From Bacteroidota bacterium (GTDB taxonomy: Bacteria > Bacteroidota > Bacteroidia > Chitinophagales > Chitinophagaceae): a DNA stretch of 38,693 nucleotides. The DNA lies in NCBI GenBank assembly GCA_005883765.1, contig VBAQ01000045.1, positions 1-38,693 on the forward strand, written 5' to 3'. Of the stretch, positions 9,516 through 17,243 are shown one piece after another. A program made the position numbers and the translations under genes. A model generated the notes under the pieces. That model was not told the DNA's origin. It ran no database searches and saw only the letters and a program-made list of their open reading frames with translations. Each line of letters starts with the position of its first letter. Position 1 is the first letter of the stretch.

Positions 9516-9546
9516 AAGTTCCCCCCTTAGAGGGACAGGGGGTATG
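9516..9546 (+). repeat. C-rich/G-rich palindromic element at the rsmI start
   Basis: AAGTTCCCCCCTTAGAGGG followed by ACAGGGGGTATG. The same layout (C-run, short spacer, G-run, ACAGGG) occurs at 36040-36072 upstream of fsa and at 36236-36258 downstream of the SRP RNA. It ends in the probable start codon of rsmI. Confidence 0.6.
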
Positions 9547-10212
9547 CTATACGTTGTTCCCACGCCGATCGGTAATTTAAAAGATATCACATTACGATCT
9601 TTGGAAGTTTTAAAAGAAGTTGACCTCATTCTTGCTGAAGACACACGCACTACGTCGAACCTGTTGAACCATTACAAGATAATAAAACAGCTTTCTCCTT
9701 ATCATCAACACAACGAACACAAAGTAGTGCAGCACCTCGTCGACCAGCTATCCGCTGGAAAAAAAATGGCCCTGGTTACAGATGCTGGCACACCGGGTAT
9801 CTCTGATCCGGCTTTTTTATTAATAAGGGAATGCATCAAGGCAGAAATAAGAGTTGAATCTCTCCCAGGTCCTACTGCTTTTGTGCCCGCCCTTGTTAAT
9901 AGTGGAATTCCTTCCAATCGTTTTGTATTCGAGGGCTTTTTGCCGCTCAAAAAAGGAAGGCAAACATTGTTAAAAAGATTAGTGGAGGAAGACCGCACCA
10001 TGATCTTTTATGAATCGCCGGCCCGACTTGTAAAAACTCTCGAAGATTTTATTGAACATTTCACTCCCGATCGATCGTGCTGTGTGAGTCGCGAATTAAC
10101 AAAAATATTTGAAGAGAACAAACGAGGAACTTTACGGGAGGTTTGTAACCACTTCAAGGAAAAAAATGTAAAGGGCGAAATAGTGATCATAGTAGCGGGT
10201 AGAGAAAAATAA
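9544..10212 (+). CDS. rsmI: 16S rRNA (cytidine(1402)-2'-O)-methyltransferase RsmI
   Basis: 222 residues from the ATG at 9544. It 2'-O-methylates C1402 in the ribosomal decoding centre using SAM. Tetrapyrrole-methylase-fold motifs are present: the start LYVVPTPIGNLKDIT, LAEDTRTTSNLL, TDAGTPGISDPAF and LPGPTAFVPAL. It is shorter than E. coli RsmI (about 286), lacking a C-terminal part. An in-frame ATG at 9490 would add 18 residues, but those are encoded by the palindromic repeat (SSPLRGTGG) and have no family counterpart. The internal ATG is therefore preferred, with the repeat's G-run placed like a ribosome binding site. Confidence 0.92.
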   Translation: MLYVVPTPIGNLKDITLRSLEVLKEVDLILAEDTRTTSNLLNHYKIIKQLSPYHQHNEHKVVQHLVDQLSAGKKMALVTDAGTPGISDPAFLLIRECIKAEIRVESLPGPTAFVPALVNSGIPSNRFVFEGFLPLKKGRQTLLKRLVEEDRTMIFYESPARLVKTLEDFIEHFTPDRSCCVSRELTKIFEENKRGTLREVCNHFKEKNVKGEIVIIVAGREK

Positions 10213-10213
10213 G

Positions 10214-10235
10214 AAACTCAGTGACTAAGTTTTTT
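10214..10235 (+). terminator. Terminator-like palindrome after rsmI
   Basis: AAACTCAGT and ACTAAGTTT form an imperfect palindrome with one mismatch and run into TTT, directly after the rsmI stop. The loop is very short, so only part of the stem would form. Confidence 0.38.
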
Positions 10236-10337
10236 GTGACAACGGTTTGCGGCGGTAATCATAGCCGTCCTTAAAAAAGATCTCGCTCACATTGGTATCT
10301 TCCAGTTAATATCTGCAAAGGAAATGATAATATTCTC

Positions 10338-10365
10338 CATTGCCAATGCTGAATGCAAAATGCTA
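10338..10365. repeat. Heptamer array, short
   Basis: Four 7-bp units in one register: CATTGCC, AATGCTG, AATGCAA, AATGCTA. It is intergenic, about 45 bp upstream of the second M1 peptidase, and belongs to the 7-bp repeat family found throughout the window. Confidence 0.6.
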
Positions 10366-10410
10366 ACTATTAAATAGTCGTAATTTCGGCCCTCTCCAAA
10401 CAAAAAATCA

Positions 10411-12267
10411 ATGAAGAAAAGCTTTCTAATATTTCTGCAGCTATTTTTTTTGATGAATGTGAATGCTCAGCCAGACCGTTGGCAACAGAAGGTGAAATAC
10501 GTGATGAATATTGACATGAATGTTCAAACAAATCGTTTTTCCGGTAAACAGAAATTGGATTACTGGAATAATTCTCCTGACACATTGAGCCGCGTATTTT
10601 ATCATTTGTACTGGAATGCCTTTCAGCCGAACAGTATGATGGATAACAGGAGTCGCAGGCAGGGAACAATTTCTTTACGCACCGATCGCGAGGGCAATGA
10701 AGTGAGAGATTGGGACCCGAGGATCGGTGATCGCATTCAGAACTTAAAACCGGAAGAATATGGCTATCAAAAAATTCTTTCCTTAAAAATGAACGGAAAG
10801 CCGCAGACATTTAAAGTTGATGAGACGATCCTTGAAGTAAAACTTGATAAACCGATTTTGCCAAGATCGAAGGTGAGTTTTGAAATGGAATTTGAGGCGC
10901 AGGTTCCTCTGCAAGTTCGAAGAAGCGGGAGAGACAATCCTAATACAACAGTTCGTTACTCTATGAGCCAGTGGTATCCTAAGATCTGTGAATATGATTA
11001 TGAAGGATGGCATCCAACACCCTATGTGGCTCGGGAGTTTTATGGAGTGTGGGGTGATTTTGATGTCAGCATCTCCATTGATAAAACTTATGTCCTTGGA
11101 GGCACGGGTTATTTACAAAATCCAAATCAGATCGGCTATGGTTACGAAGAGCCCGGTGCTTTGGTAAATCGTCCTGCCGGCAGTAAGCTGACCTGGCATT
11201 TTATTGCGCCAAATGTTCATGATTTTATGTGGGCCGCCGATCCGAATTATAATCACATCTCAAAGAAAGTACGGAATGATCTCACTATTCATGTTCTGTA
11301 CAAAACAGCGGATGGAACCGATGCACAATGGAAAGGGGTGCTGGCCGCAGCAGAGAGGGCGCTGCCTTACGTTGAGAAGACATTTGGCCGATATGTATAC
11401 AATCAATATTCATTTATTGATGGCGGTGATGGAGGTATGGAATATCCAATGGCCACTCTATTGGCGGGGCCGGGCGCCTGGCTGCATGAATGGTTACACA
11501 GCTGGTATTACGGCATGCTGGGCAACAACGAATCGCTTTATCCATGGATGGATGAAGGGTTTACTGACTACGCAACGGGCAGGGTAAGAGCATTCCTGGA
11601 AAATCAAACTTCATCACCATTTGGAAATAACTACGGCGCATATTTCAGTGCCGCAAAAAGTGGTAAGGAAGAACCGTTAGCGACCCACGCGGATCACTAC
11701 AACACAAACTTCGCATATGGCTCTGCTGCGTATGGCAAAGGCGCCGTTTTTCTTGAGCAACTTGGATACATTGTTGGCTCAGAAACGAGAGACAAAATTC
11801 TGCTGGAATATTATAGGCTATGGAGGTTCAAGCATCCAAATGCGCAGGATTTCATCAATGTTGCTGAGAAAGTAAGCAATATGAAATTGGATTGGTATAA
11901 AGAGTTTTGGATCTATTCTATTAAAACGATCGATTACGGCATCGATAGTTTGTGGGAAGAAAATGGGAAAACCAAAATTCGTTTGCGGGACCTGGGCCTG
12001 GTGCCAATGCCTATCGATGTGCAGCTAAGTTTTAAAGATGGCACAAAACAAGTGCACTACGTTCCCCTCGATTTGATGTACGGCGAAAAGCCACAGGAAG
12101 TAGATACAGTTGCAAGAAAAGTTTATGAACCTTGGCATTGGACAAACCCCACTTATATTATTGAAACGGATCGCAGGTTGACCGATATCGTTCTTGCCGA
12201 GATCGATCCCTCGCAACGCATGGCCGATATTGACCGTCGCAACAACAAATTGGAGTTAAAATGGTAG
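10411..12267 (+). CDS. Secreted M1-type metallopeptidase (HEWLH variant)
   Basis: 618 residues. A signal peptide ends at NAQ (residue 20). The M1 core is visible: GGMEYP (341-346) in place of GGMENP, the zinc motif HEWLH (359-363) and the third ligand E382 in DEGFTDY. The changed motifs place it in a divergent M1 group common in Bacteroidota, distinct from the canonical enzyme at 2806-4392. It probably acts on peptides in the periplasm or outside the cell; the specificity is unknown. A TAATTTCG element at 10381-10388 is a plausible -7 box. The gene ends 127 bp before a strong terminator. Confidence 0.88.
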   Translation: MKKSFLIFLQLFFLMNVNAQPDRWQQKVKYVMNIDMNVQTNRFSGKQKLDYWNNSPDTLSRVFYHLYWNAFQPNSMMDNRSRRQGTISLRTDREGNEVRDWDPRIGDRIQNLKPEEYGYQKILSLKMNGKPQTFKVDETILEVKLDKPILPRSKVSFEMEFEAQVPLQVRRSGRDNPNTTVRYSMSQWYPKICEYDYEGWHPTPYVAREFYGVWGDFDVSISIDKTYVLGGTGYLQNPNQIGYGYEEPGALVNRPAGSKLTWHFIAPNVHDFMWAADPNYNHISKKVRNDLTIHVLYKTADGTDAQWKGVLAAAERALPYVEKTFGRYVYNQYSFIDGGDGGMEYPMATLLAGPGAWLHEWLHSWYYGMLGNNESLYPWMDEGFTDYATGRVRAFLENQTSSPFGNNYGAYFSAAKSGKEEPLATHADHYNTNFAYGSAAYGKGAVFLEQLGYIVGSETRDKILLEYYRLWRFKHPNAQDFINVAEKVSNMKLDWYKEFWIYSIKTIDYGIDSLWEENGKTKIRLRDLGLVPMPIDVQLSFKDGTKQVHYVPLDLMYGEKPQEVDTVARKVYEPWHWTNPTYIIETDRRLTDIVLAEIDPSQRMADIDRRNNKLELKW

Positions 12268-12275
12268 GGGATAAT

Positions 12276-12380
12276 GAGCAAGGAACAAGGAATGATGAAG
12301 AATGAACAAAAGAAATCGCCGTTCGCCGTTCGATATTCCTTGTTCGACATTCGATGTTCCATGTTCGATGTTCAATGGCC
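12276..12380. repeat. Heptamer array with inverted arms
   Basis: Fifteen 7-bp units in one uninterrupted register. The left arm has units such as GAACAAG and GAATGAT; after AGAAATC the right arm has units such as GATATTC, CTTGTTC and GATGTTC, which are reverse complements of the left type. A long imperfect hairpin would form. It starts 8 bp after the M1 peptidase stop. Confidence 0.85.
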
Positions 12381-12394
12381 GGCATGAAATGGTT

Positions 12395-12416
12395 AAGCCC
12401 TCCGGTGGAGGGCTTT
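12395..12416 (+). terminator. Strong intrinsic terminator after the M1 peptidase
   Basis: AAGCCCTCC (12395-12403), loop GGT, then GGAGGGCTT (12407-12415): a perfect 9-bp GC-rich stem followed by a short T tract (TTTCT). It ends the transcript from 10411-12267. Confidence 0.75.
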
Positions 12417-12591
12417 CTGATTAAGGCCCATTTTTGATTGCTTGCCTACGAAAAGAGTTTAATGTTAATGGTTATACTTTATAGTTGCCAATATAAAAAT
12501 AGGGGAGTAAGTGGTTCAGGAGTATACCACTTTCGTGGTATTTTTTGATCGAAGAGGTAATGATTTGGTTTAGTCGGGCATCAGGCAGCTT
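12417..12591. other. Gene-free stretch with a second, unassigned terminator
   Basis: With the array and terminator before it, this completes a 324-bp region without a protein gene (12268-12591). No credible reading frame is seen. It holds a + strand hairpin with T-run at 12524-12546 that no annotated gene needs, and a competing pairing just upstream. A short + strand RNA is possible but no clear promoter was found. Confidence 0.35.
12524..12546 (+). terminator. Orphan intrinsic terminator
   Basis: ATACCAC (12524-12530), loop TTTC, GTGGTAT (12535-12541), then TTTTT. It is oriented for + strand transcription, whereas the nearest downstream gene is on the minus strand, so the RNA it would end is unknown. 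Confidence 0.7.
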
Positions 12592-13236
12592 TCACCTGCC
12601 ATAATATTTGTTTACAGCTTCAACGCGATTGGTTACATGAAGCTTTTCATAAACGTGGTAGACATGTTTGCGCACGGTTTCCTGACCAATGAATAATGCC
12701 GCGGCAATTTCTTTATACATCAGGCCCCGGGAAAGCAGTTCTAATATCTCTTTCTCCCTGTTTGAAAGCATGGCGATGTTATTGTCGTGATTTCCTGCTC
12801 CAACTGAATGCTTTTGGAATGCGGCCACGACCTTTCTCGCAATTTGGCTGCTCATGGGTGCGCCACCCTGATATAATTCACGGATGGCCTCCAGCAATTT
12901 GCCGGGAGCCGTTTTCTTCAGAATATAGCCGCTGGCTCCGGCGTTTAAGGCTTCAAAAATTTTTTCATCTTCTTCGTAGACAGTGCACATCATAAAGTTG
13001 GTACCAGGCATCCTTGGTTTTAACTCACGAACGCAATCAATGCCACTCTCACCTCCACCCAAATTGATGTCCATTAAAACTACATCTGGTTTCAGAAGCG
13101 GCAATTTCCGGATCGCATCATCAGCCGTGCTCATCGTACCGACACATTTGTAGCCGTCTGACATGGAAACGATTTCCTCGAGGGCCCAGCGAAGTTCATG
13201 GTTGTCATCGACAATGCATACGCTGATCACATTCAT
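12592..13236 (-). CDS. Response regulator, NarL/FixJ type (REC + LuxR HTH)
   Basis: 214 residues from the ATG at 13236. The receiver domain (about 4-120) has acidic D10/D11, phospho-acceptor D56 (LMDINLGGGESG) and the conserved Lys in ILKKTAP. A LuxR-type HTH follows (LSNREKEILELLSRG through ETVRKHVYHVYEKL). Phosphorylation should control DNA binding and transcription. No histidine kinase lies nearby, so the partner is elsewhere. An in-frame codon 12 residues upstream exists, but the family-style start MNVISVCIVDD and a CATCTTTG box only 5 nt before this ATG favour the shorter form. Confidence 0.9.
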   Translation of the reverse strand: MNVISVCIVDDNHELRWALEEIVSMSDGYKCVGTMSTADDAIRKLPLLKPDVVLMDINLGGGESGIDCVRELKPRMPGTNFMMCTVYEEDEKIFEALNAGASGYILKKTAPGKLLEAIRELYQGGAPMSSQIARKVVAAFQKHSVGAGNHDNNIAMLSNREKEILELLSRGLMYKEIAAALFIGQETVRKHVYHVYEKLHVTNRVEAVNKYYGR

Positions 13237-13322
13237 AAAAGCAAAGATGGCATTTGGCCCGTAAACCGCCAATACTACTTTCCGGTAATAGAAGCCCTCA
13301 TGCCCTGGAGGAGAGTAAAGAA

Positions 13323-14030
13323 TTAAATCGGCACATAGAGAATATATTTCTCTTTAAAATATTCTTCAGGGAATATTTCGAATATTTCCATGATACGAGG
13401 TTTTGTCTTGCTTTCAGAAATTTCCCTGGAAAGATCGCCGCCCTTTAGGCAAATCAAACCTGAGCTCGGAGTCAAGAGTCGGGAGTCAAGAGTCAAGAGT
13501 CGGGAGTCGGGAGTCAAGAGTTGGGAGTTGCGAGTCCCAGACTCCGAACTCTGAACTCTGAACTCTGAACTTCGTAACAGCGGCTTACTCCACTTCCATA
13601 ACTGTTTCAAAGGAGCAACTGCTCGTGACAGGACAAAATCAAACTTCCTGTTTTTAATTTCTTCTGCTCTTATATGTTCGGTGGTTATATTTTTCAAACC
13701 AATTTCTTTTGCAATAACATCAACAACCTTTAATTTTTTGGCGACGCTGTCAACGAGGTGAAATTTTACCTGCGGGAAAAATATGGCGAGAGGGACGCCG
13801 GGAAAACCACCACCGGTTCCGATGTCAATGACCTCGGTGCCCTCGGCAAAATCAAAAACGGCTGCTATGCTCAATGAATGGAGCACATGTTTTTCATAGA
13901 GGCTGTCAATGTCTTTTCTTGAAATGACATTGATCTTGCTGTTCCAGTCTCTGTATAAATGCTCGAGTACTTTTAATTGTCCTAATTGCTGATCCGAAAA
14001 ATCTGTGAAGTATTTCAGGAGTATTTCCAT
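13323..14030 (-). CDS. rsmG: 16S rRNA (guanine(527)-N7)-methyltransferase RsmG
   Basis: 235 residues. It methylates N7 of G527 of 16S rRNA; loss in other bacteria gives low-level streptomycin resistance. Motifs: NVISRKD, HVLHSLS, SAM site VIDIGTGGGFPGVPLAI (67-83), VDSVAKKLKVV and SRAVAPL (135-141). Residues about 154-191 are not part of the family: they are encoded by a 112-bp heptamer array and contain the 7-residue repeat RLLTPDS/RLLTLDS/RLLTPSS. They replace the usual short turn before LICLKGGDL. The frame stays open on both sides, so the protein is probably functional with a surface loop. Confidence 0.93.
   Translation of the reverse strand: MEILLKYFTDFSDQQLGQLKVLEHLYRDWNSKINVISRKDIDSLYEKHVLHSLSIAAVFDFAEGTEVIDIGTGGGFPGVPLAIFFPQVKFHLVDSVAKKLKVVDVIAKEIGLKNITTEHIRAEEIKNRKFDFVLSRAVAPLKQLWKWSKPLLRSSEFRVQSSESGTRNSQLLTPDSRLLTLDSRLLTPSSGLICLKGGDLSREISESKTKPRIMEIFEIFPEEYFKEKYILYVPI
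13462..13573. repeat. Heptamer array inside rsmG
   Basis: Sixteen 7-bp units in perfect register. The first eleven are of GAGTCAA/GAGTCGG type, then AGACTCC, three copies of GAACTCT and GAACTTC, which approximate the inverted form. It is translated on the minus strand as a heptapeptide repeat within RsmG. Confidence 0.92.
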
Positions 14031-14066
14031 TTTTGCTCAGTAGCGAGACGAACGTACAAGAGTCCT

Positions 14067-14147
14067 GACGATAAATGTTCCGACGCTCCGGTCGGAATCG
14101 AGACATTTATCGTCTCTGATCTGGATGCCGACCACAAGCGTCGGCAT
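14067..14147. repeat. Nested inverted repeat plus second hairpin between GT2 gene and rsmG
   Basis: Outer arms GACGATAAATGT (14067-14078) and ACATTTATCGTC (14103-14114) are perfect 12-bp inverted repeats. Inside them TTCCGAC (14078-14084) pairs with GTCGGAA (14091-14097). A second hairpin follows: ATGCCGAC (14125-14132) with GTCGGCAT (14140-14147). The two hairpins share a CCGAC/GTCGG core. There is no T-run, so a palindromic repeat is more likely than a terminator. Confidence 0.7.
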
Positions 14148-14200
14148 GCTACGCAACGATGATGATAGCAGCAATAGAAGGTAAGTAAAAAAAAAATAAT

Positions 14201-15334
14201 CTAATTCCAGCTAACCCTCGGCCTTTTCCACAAGGACGGCGCAAAGATGATATAATAAAAGAACATCCAGATATCGAAAAATAGGAACAACGGCCAAAGA
14301 TCCGCTTCATTTAATTTTTTCATTGCTTTTAAAAAAATAAATGCCTGCAACAATAGCCGAATTCCAAGGACCCCGAGCGCCAATTGCCAGCTATAAAATA
14401 AAGCAGCCGCAATGAATAATGGATAAAACAAGAATTGAGACAAGGAGTATAGGGCCAGTAAAAACTTATTTCCTTTTTTATAATATCGTGCCGTGGAATA
14501 ATGTCTTGTTTTTTGACGCAGCCATTCATTGAAGCTTCTCTTTGGCTGGCTGAGGGTGATGGCGTCTTTATCTATTACTACCCTCGTGTTGTGTTTGCTC
14601 GCGACTTTGTTGATGAAAAGGTCGTCATCACCACCGGGAATGTGATTGATGGAAGAAAAACCTTTGTTGCGAAGGAAAACATCTTTTTTGTACGAAAGAT
14701 TTCTTCCGACTCCCATGTAGGGATTGCCCGCCAGGGCAAATGAAAGATATTGAAGCGCTGAATGAAAAGTTTCGAAACGGATAAGCTTATTCAACAGGCC
14801 AGGCCTTTTGTTGTAAGCTCCGTAGCCAATCACGATTTCGGTGCCGTTTACATAAGCGTCCTGCATTTTTTGAATCCAAAACTCACTTGCCGGCACGCAA
14901 TCTGCGTCCGTGAGCAAAACAATTTCATGCTTAGCTTCTTTAATACCAATGGAGAGAGGATATTTTTTTCCTGAGATCAGTTTAGCTTCCTGTTTCAGAT
15001 CTACGATCTGTAAAAACTTAAAGGTCTTCTGAAGCTCTTCCAGGATATATTTTGAATCGTCAACTGAGTTATCATTGACCACAATGACTTCGTGCGTGCT
15101 CGAATACTTTTGTACCAGCACGCCCGGCAGGTTGCGTGCGATATTCTCATCTTCATCCCTGGCGCAAATAATTACGGATACAGGATGTTGTTGCGACTGT
15201 TGTTTTGATTTTTCTTTAAAAAAGGCAACGCGACTGTAAAAGAAAACGTAATAAAAAACCTGGATGAGAGTGACTAAACAAAAAAGATAAAATACAGTCT
15301 CCCACAAATGATCTTTCAGTAGCGTCCAGTTCAT
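14201..15334 (-). CDS. Membrane-bound family 2 glycosyltransferase
   Basis: 377 residues from the ATG at 15334. An N-terminal TM helix (about 15-33) precedes a GT-A domain: PVSVIICARDEDENI, nucleotide/metal motif TDADC (D143, D145), acceptor/catalytic GGDDD (234-238) and QKTRHY (274-279), the relative of the QxxRW motif of processive enzymes. Three or more TM helices follow (about 293-365). It probably adds a sugar to a lipid or polymer at the inner membrane face; donor and acceptor are unknown. An upstream in-frame codon at 15409 would add 25 unlikely residues. It is separated from rsmG by a palindromic region. Confidence 0.85.
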   Translation of the reverse strand: MNWTLLKDHLWETVFYLFCLVTLIQVFYYVFFYSRVAFFKEKSKQQSQQHPVSVIICARDEDENIARNLPGVLVQKYSSTHEVIVVNDNSVDDSKYILEELQKTFKFLQIVDLKQEAKLISGKKYPLSIGIKEAKHEIVLLTDADCVPASEFWIQKMQDAYVNGTEIVIGYGAYNKRPGLLNKLIRFETFHSALQYLSFALAGNPYMGVGRNLSYKKDVFLRNKGFSSINHIPGGDDDLFINKVASKHNTRVVIDKDAITLSQPKRSFNEWLRQKTRHYSTARYYKKGNKFLLALYSLSQFLFYPLFIAAALFYSWQLALGVLGIRLLLQAFIFLKAMKKLNEADLWPLFLFFDIWMFFYYIIFAPSLWKRPRVSWN

Positions 15335-15463
15335 AAGCTGGTTCGTTTGGTGGCAAAAAAGGTTAATGTTCGGTGATGTAAAGTTTCCAACTGCAAAAAT
15401 AAATTGCAATCGCTGATCGACGCCAAAAAACTTTCACAGTTATGTGAATAAAGCCATATTGCA

Positions 15464-15533
15464 GGTTACCAGTTACCTGCTCTATAAAAATATCTGCACT
15501 TAATACCGGTAACCAGTAACCGGTAACCGGGGA
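15464..15533. repeat. Heptamer array with inverted arms
   Basis: Units GGTTACC and AGTTACC at 15464-15477, then after exactly 28 bp the inverted units CCGGTAA, CCAGTAA, CCGGTAA. Both arms share one 7-bp register. It sits in the divergent space between the GT2 and OmpA-like genes. Confidence 0.7.
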
Positions 15534-15611
15534 CTAAGCGTAAATCTCCTTATAAAACTGCTCTAGTAGCTTCTGATTTTTTATATTATTTTGGCGGGCA
15601 AATCCAATGTT

Positions 15612-17219
15612 GTGAAAAGGCCGATCCTATTTTTTCTTTTAACTGTTTGTGGGCAATTCTCAAAGGCCCAACCGCTTGCTGATACTTCAGGGAGTCTTAT
15701 ACCGCAAAAAGAAAACATTATTACCGCATCAACGATCATTAAAACTGAAAATTTAGGGCCGAACATCAATACTCCTTTGGCAGAGCTGAGACCTACCGTA
15801 TCCGCTGATGGGAATCTTTTATTTTTTATTGTAGAGAATGATCCCATGAATACAAAATACAACTCCATTCCAAACTCGCAGGATATCTGGTATGCAGAGA
15901 GGGACAGCTTTGGTGTGTGGGGTCCAGCGAGGCACATGGGCTATCCATTAAATACTTATTTCTACAATGCTGTGTTTTGGATATCGCCGGACAATAATAG
16001 AATCCTGATCAGGAATGCATTTATCGATGGAGATTATGTGGGCAATGGTATAAGCATGAGTCACAGAAAAAAGAATGGTGGATGGAGCAAGCCAGATGCA
16101 TTGAGAATAAAAAATTACCAGAAGTATGATCGCGGTCGTCAGTATGGCGCCACGATGGCACACGATGGCAAAACGTTACTGCTATACATGTCTGAAGAAA
16201 AAGGCAGTTATAATAACGACCTGTACGTTTGTTTTTTGCAACGCGACAGTACGTGGTCGGAGCCAAGATCTTTGGGTAAGAAGATCAACCTGCCTGAGTA
16301 TAATGAAATGACTCCTTATTTAGCTGCAGATGGTGTTACTTTCTACTTCAGTAGTAATCGTCCCGGTGGGTTAGGAGATAACGATATCTGGATGACGAGG
16401 AGACTTGACAGCACCTGGCAAAAATGGAGCGAACCGGTTGATCTGCCTGCACCAATCAACACGCCGGACTGGGATGCATTTTTTACATTGGATGCAGGTG
16501 GTGAGTATGCTTACCTGACAAGCGCTGAAAATGGCTATGGCGAAAGCGATATTGTGAGAGTGAAATTGTTGGAAAGAGAAAGACCAAATCCTGTTGTGCT
16601 GGTTGACGGAAATGTTTATAACAAGAAAACAAATGAACCATTGAGTGCTTCTCTTATCTATGAAACATTACCGGATGGGGTTGAAGCAGGGAACGGGATA
16701 TCCAATCCAACCGATGGCTCATTCAAAATTGTGCTACCCTATGATAAAAATTACCTGATACGGGCGTCGGCGGATAAATTTTTTGCTATTTCGGAGAATC
16801 TGAATCTGGATTCATTTGTAAAGGCGGGTTACAAAGAAATACACAAGGATTTGTACCTCGTTCCGATTGAAATAGGCCAGGTGGTTAGACTAAACAATGT
16901 GTTCTTTGATTTTGACAAATGGGACTTGAGACCTGAGTCTTTTGTTGAATTGGACAGAGTAGTAAGATTGTTGAAGGAAAATCCTGCGATTGAAATTGAA
17001 ATGAGTGCACATACTGATAGTTACGGTACAGATGAATATAACTTCAAGTTGAGCGATAACCGGGCGAGATCTTGCATGGAATATATTCTGTCAAAAGGAA
17101 TAGATCCCAACAGGATCACTTCGCATGGTTATGGTGAAAGCATGCCAGTGGCGCCAAACGACACTCCTGAAAACAGGCAGTTGAATAGAAGAGTGGAGTT
17201 TAAGATTTTGAAAGACTGA
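15612..17219 (+). CDS. OmpA family protein with PD40 beta-propeller repeats
   Basis: About 535 residues. A signal peptide (KRPILFFLLTVCGQFSKAQ) is followed by PD40/WD40-like repeats (for example PYLAADGVTFYFSSNRPGG, then NDIWMTRR), a carboxypeptidase-regulatory-like segment (VDGNVYNKKTNEPLSASL) and a C-terminal OmpA peptidoglycan-binding domain (VFFDFDKWDLRPES, SAHTDSYGTDEYN, LSDNRARS). It should link the outer membrane to the cell wall; similar proteins occur in Bacteroidota gliding/secretion and envelope systems. The start is uncertain: GTG 15612 gives the cleanest signal peptide, TTG 15591 adds seven residues. Confidence 0.87.
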   Translation: MKRPILFFLLTVCGQFSKAQPLADTSGSLIPQKENIITASTIIKTENLGPNINTPLAELRPTVSADGNLLFFIVENDPMNTKYNSIPNSQDIWYAERDSFGVWGPARHMGYPLNTYFYNAVFWISPDNNRILIRNAFIDGDYVGNGISMSHRKKNGGWSKPDALRIKNYQKYDRGRQYGATMAHDGKTLLLYMSEEKGSYNNDLYVCFLQRDSTWSEPRSLGKKINLPEYNEMTPYLAADGVTFYFSSNRPGGLGDNDIWMTRRLDSTWQKWSEPVDLPAPINTPDWDAFFTLDAGGEYAYLTSAENGYGESDIVRVKLLERERPNPVVLVDGNVYNKKTNEPLSASLIYETLPDGVEAGNGISNPTDGSFKIVLPYDKNYLIRASADKFFAISENLNLDSFVKAGYKEIHKDLYLVPIEIGQVVRLNNVFFDFDKWDLRPESFVELDRVVRLLKENPAIEIEMSAHTDSYGTDEYNFKLSDNRARSCMEYILSKGIDPNRITSHGYGESMPVAPNDTPENRQLNRRVEFKILKD

Positions 17220-17235
17220 CCGGTTGCTATCTTTG
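17207..17235 (+). promoter_or_regulatory. tgt promoter (TTTG-N17-TATCTTTG)
   Basis: TTTG at 17207-17210, a 17-bp spacer and TATCTTTG at 17228-17235 match the Bacteroidota -33/-7 consensus. The -33 part lies inside the last codons of the OmpA gene. The ATG of tgt begins 8 nt after the box, so the transcript would have almost no leader. Confidence 0.7.
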
Positions 17236-17243
17236 CCGCATTT

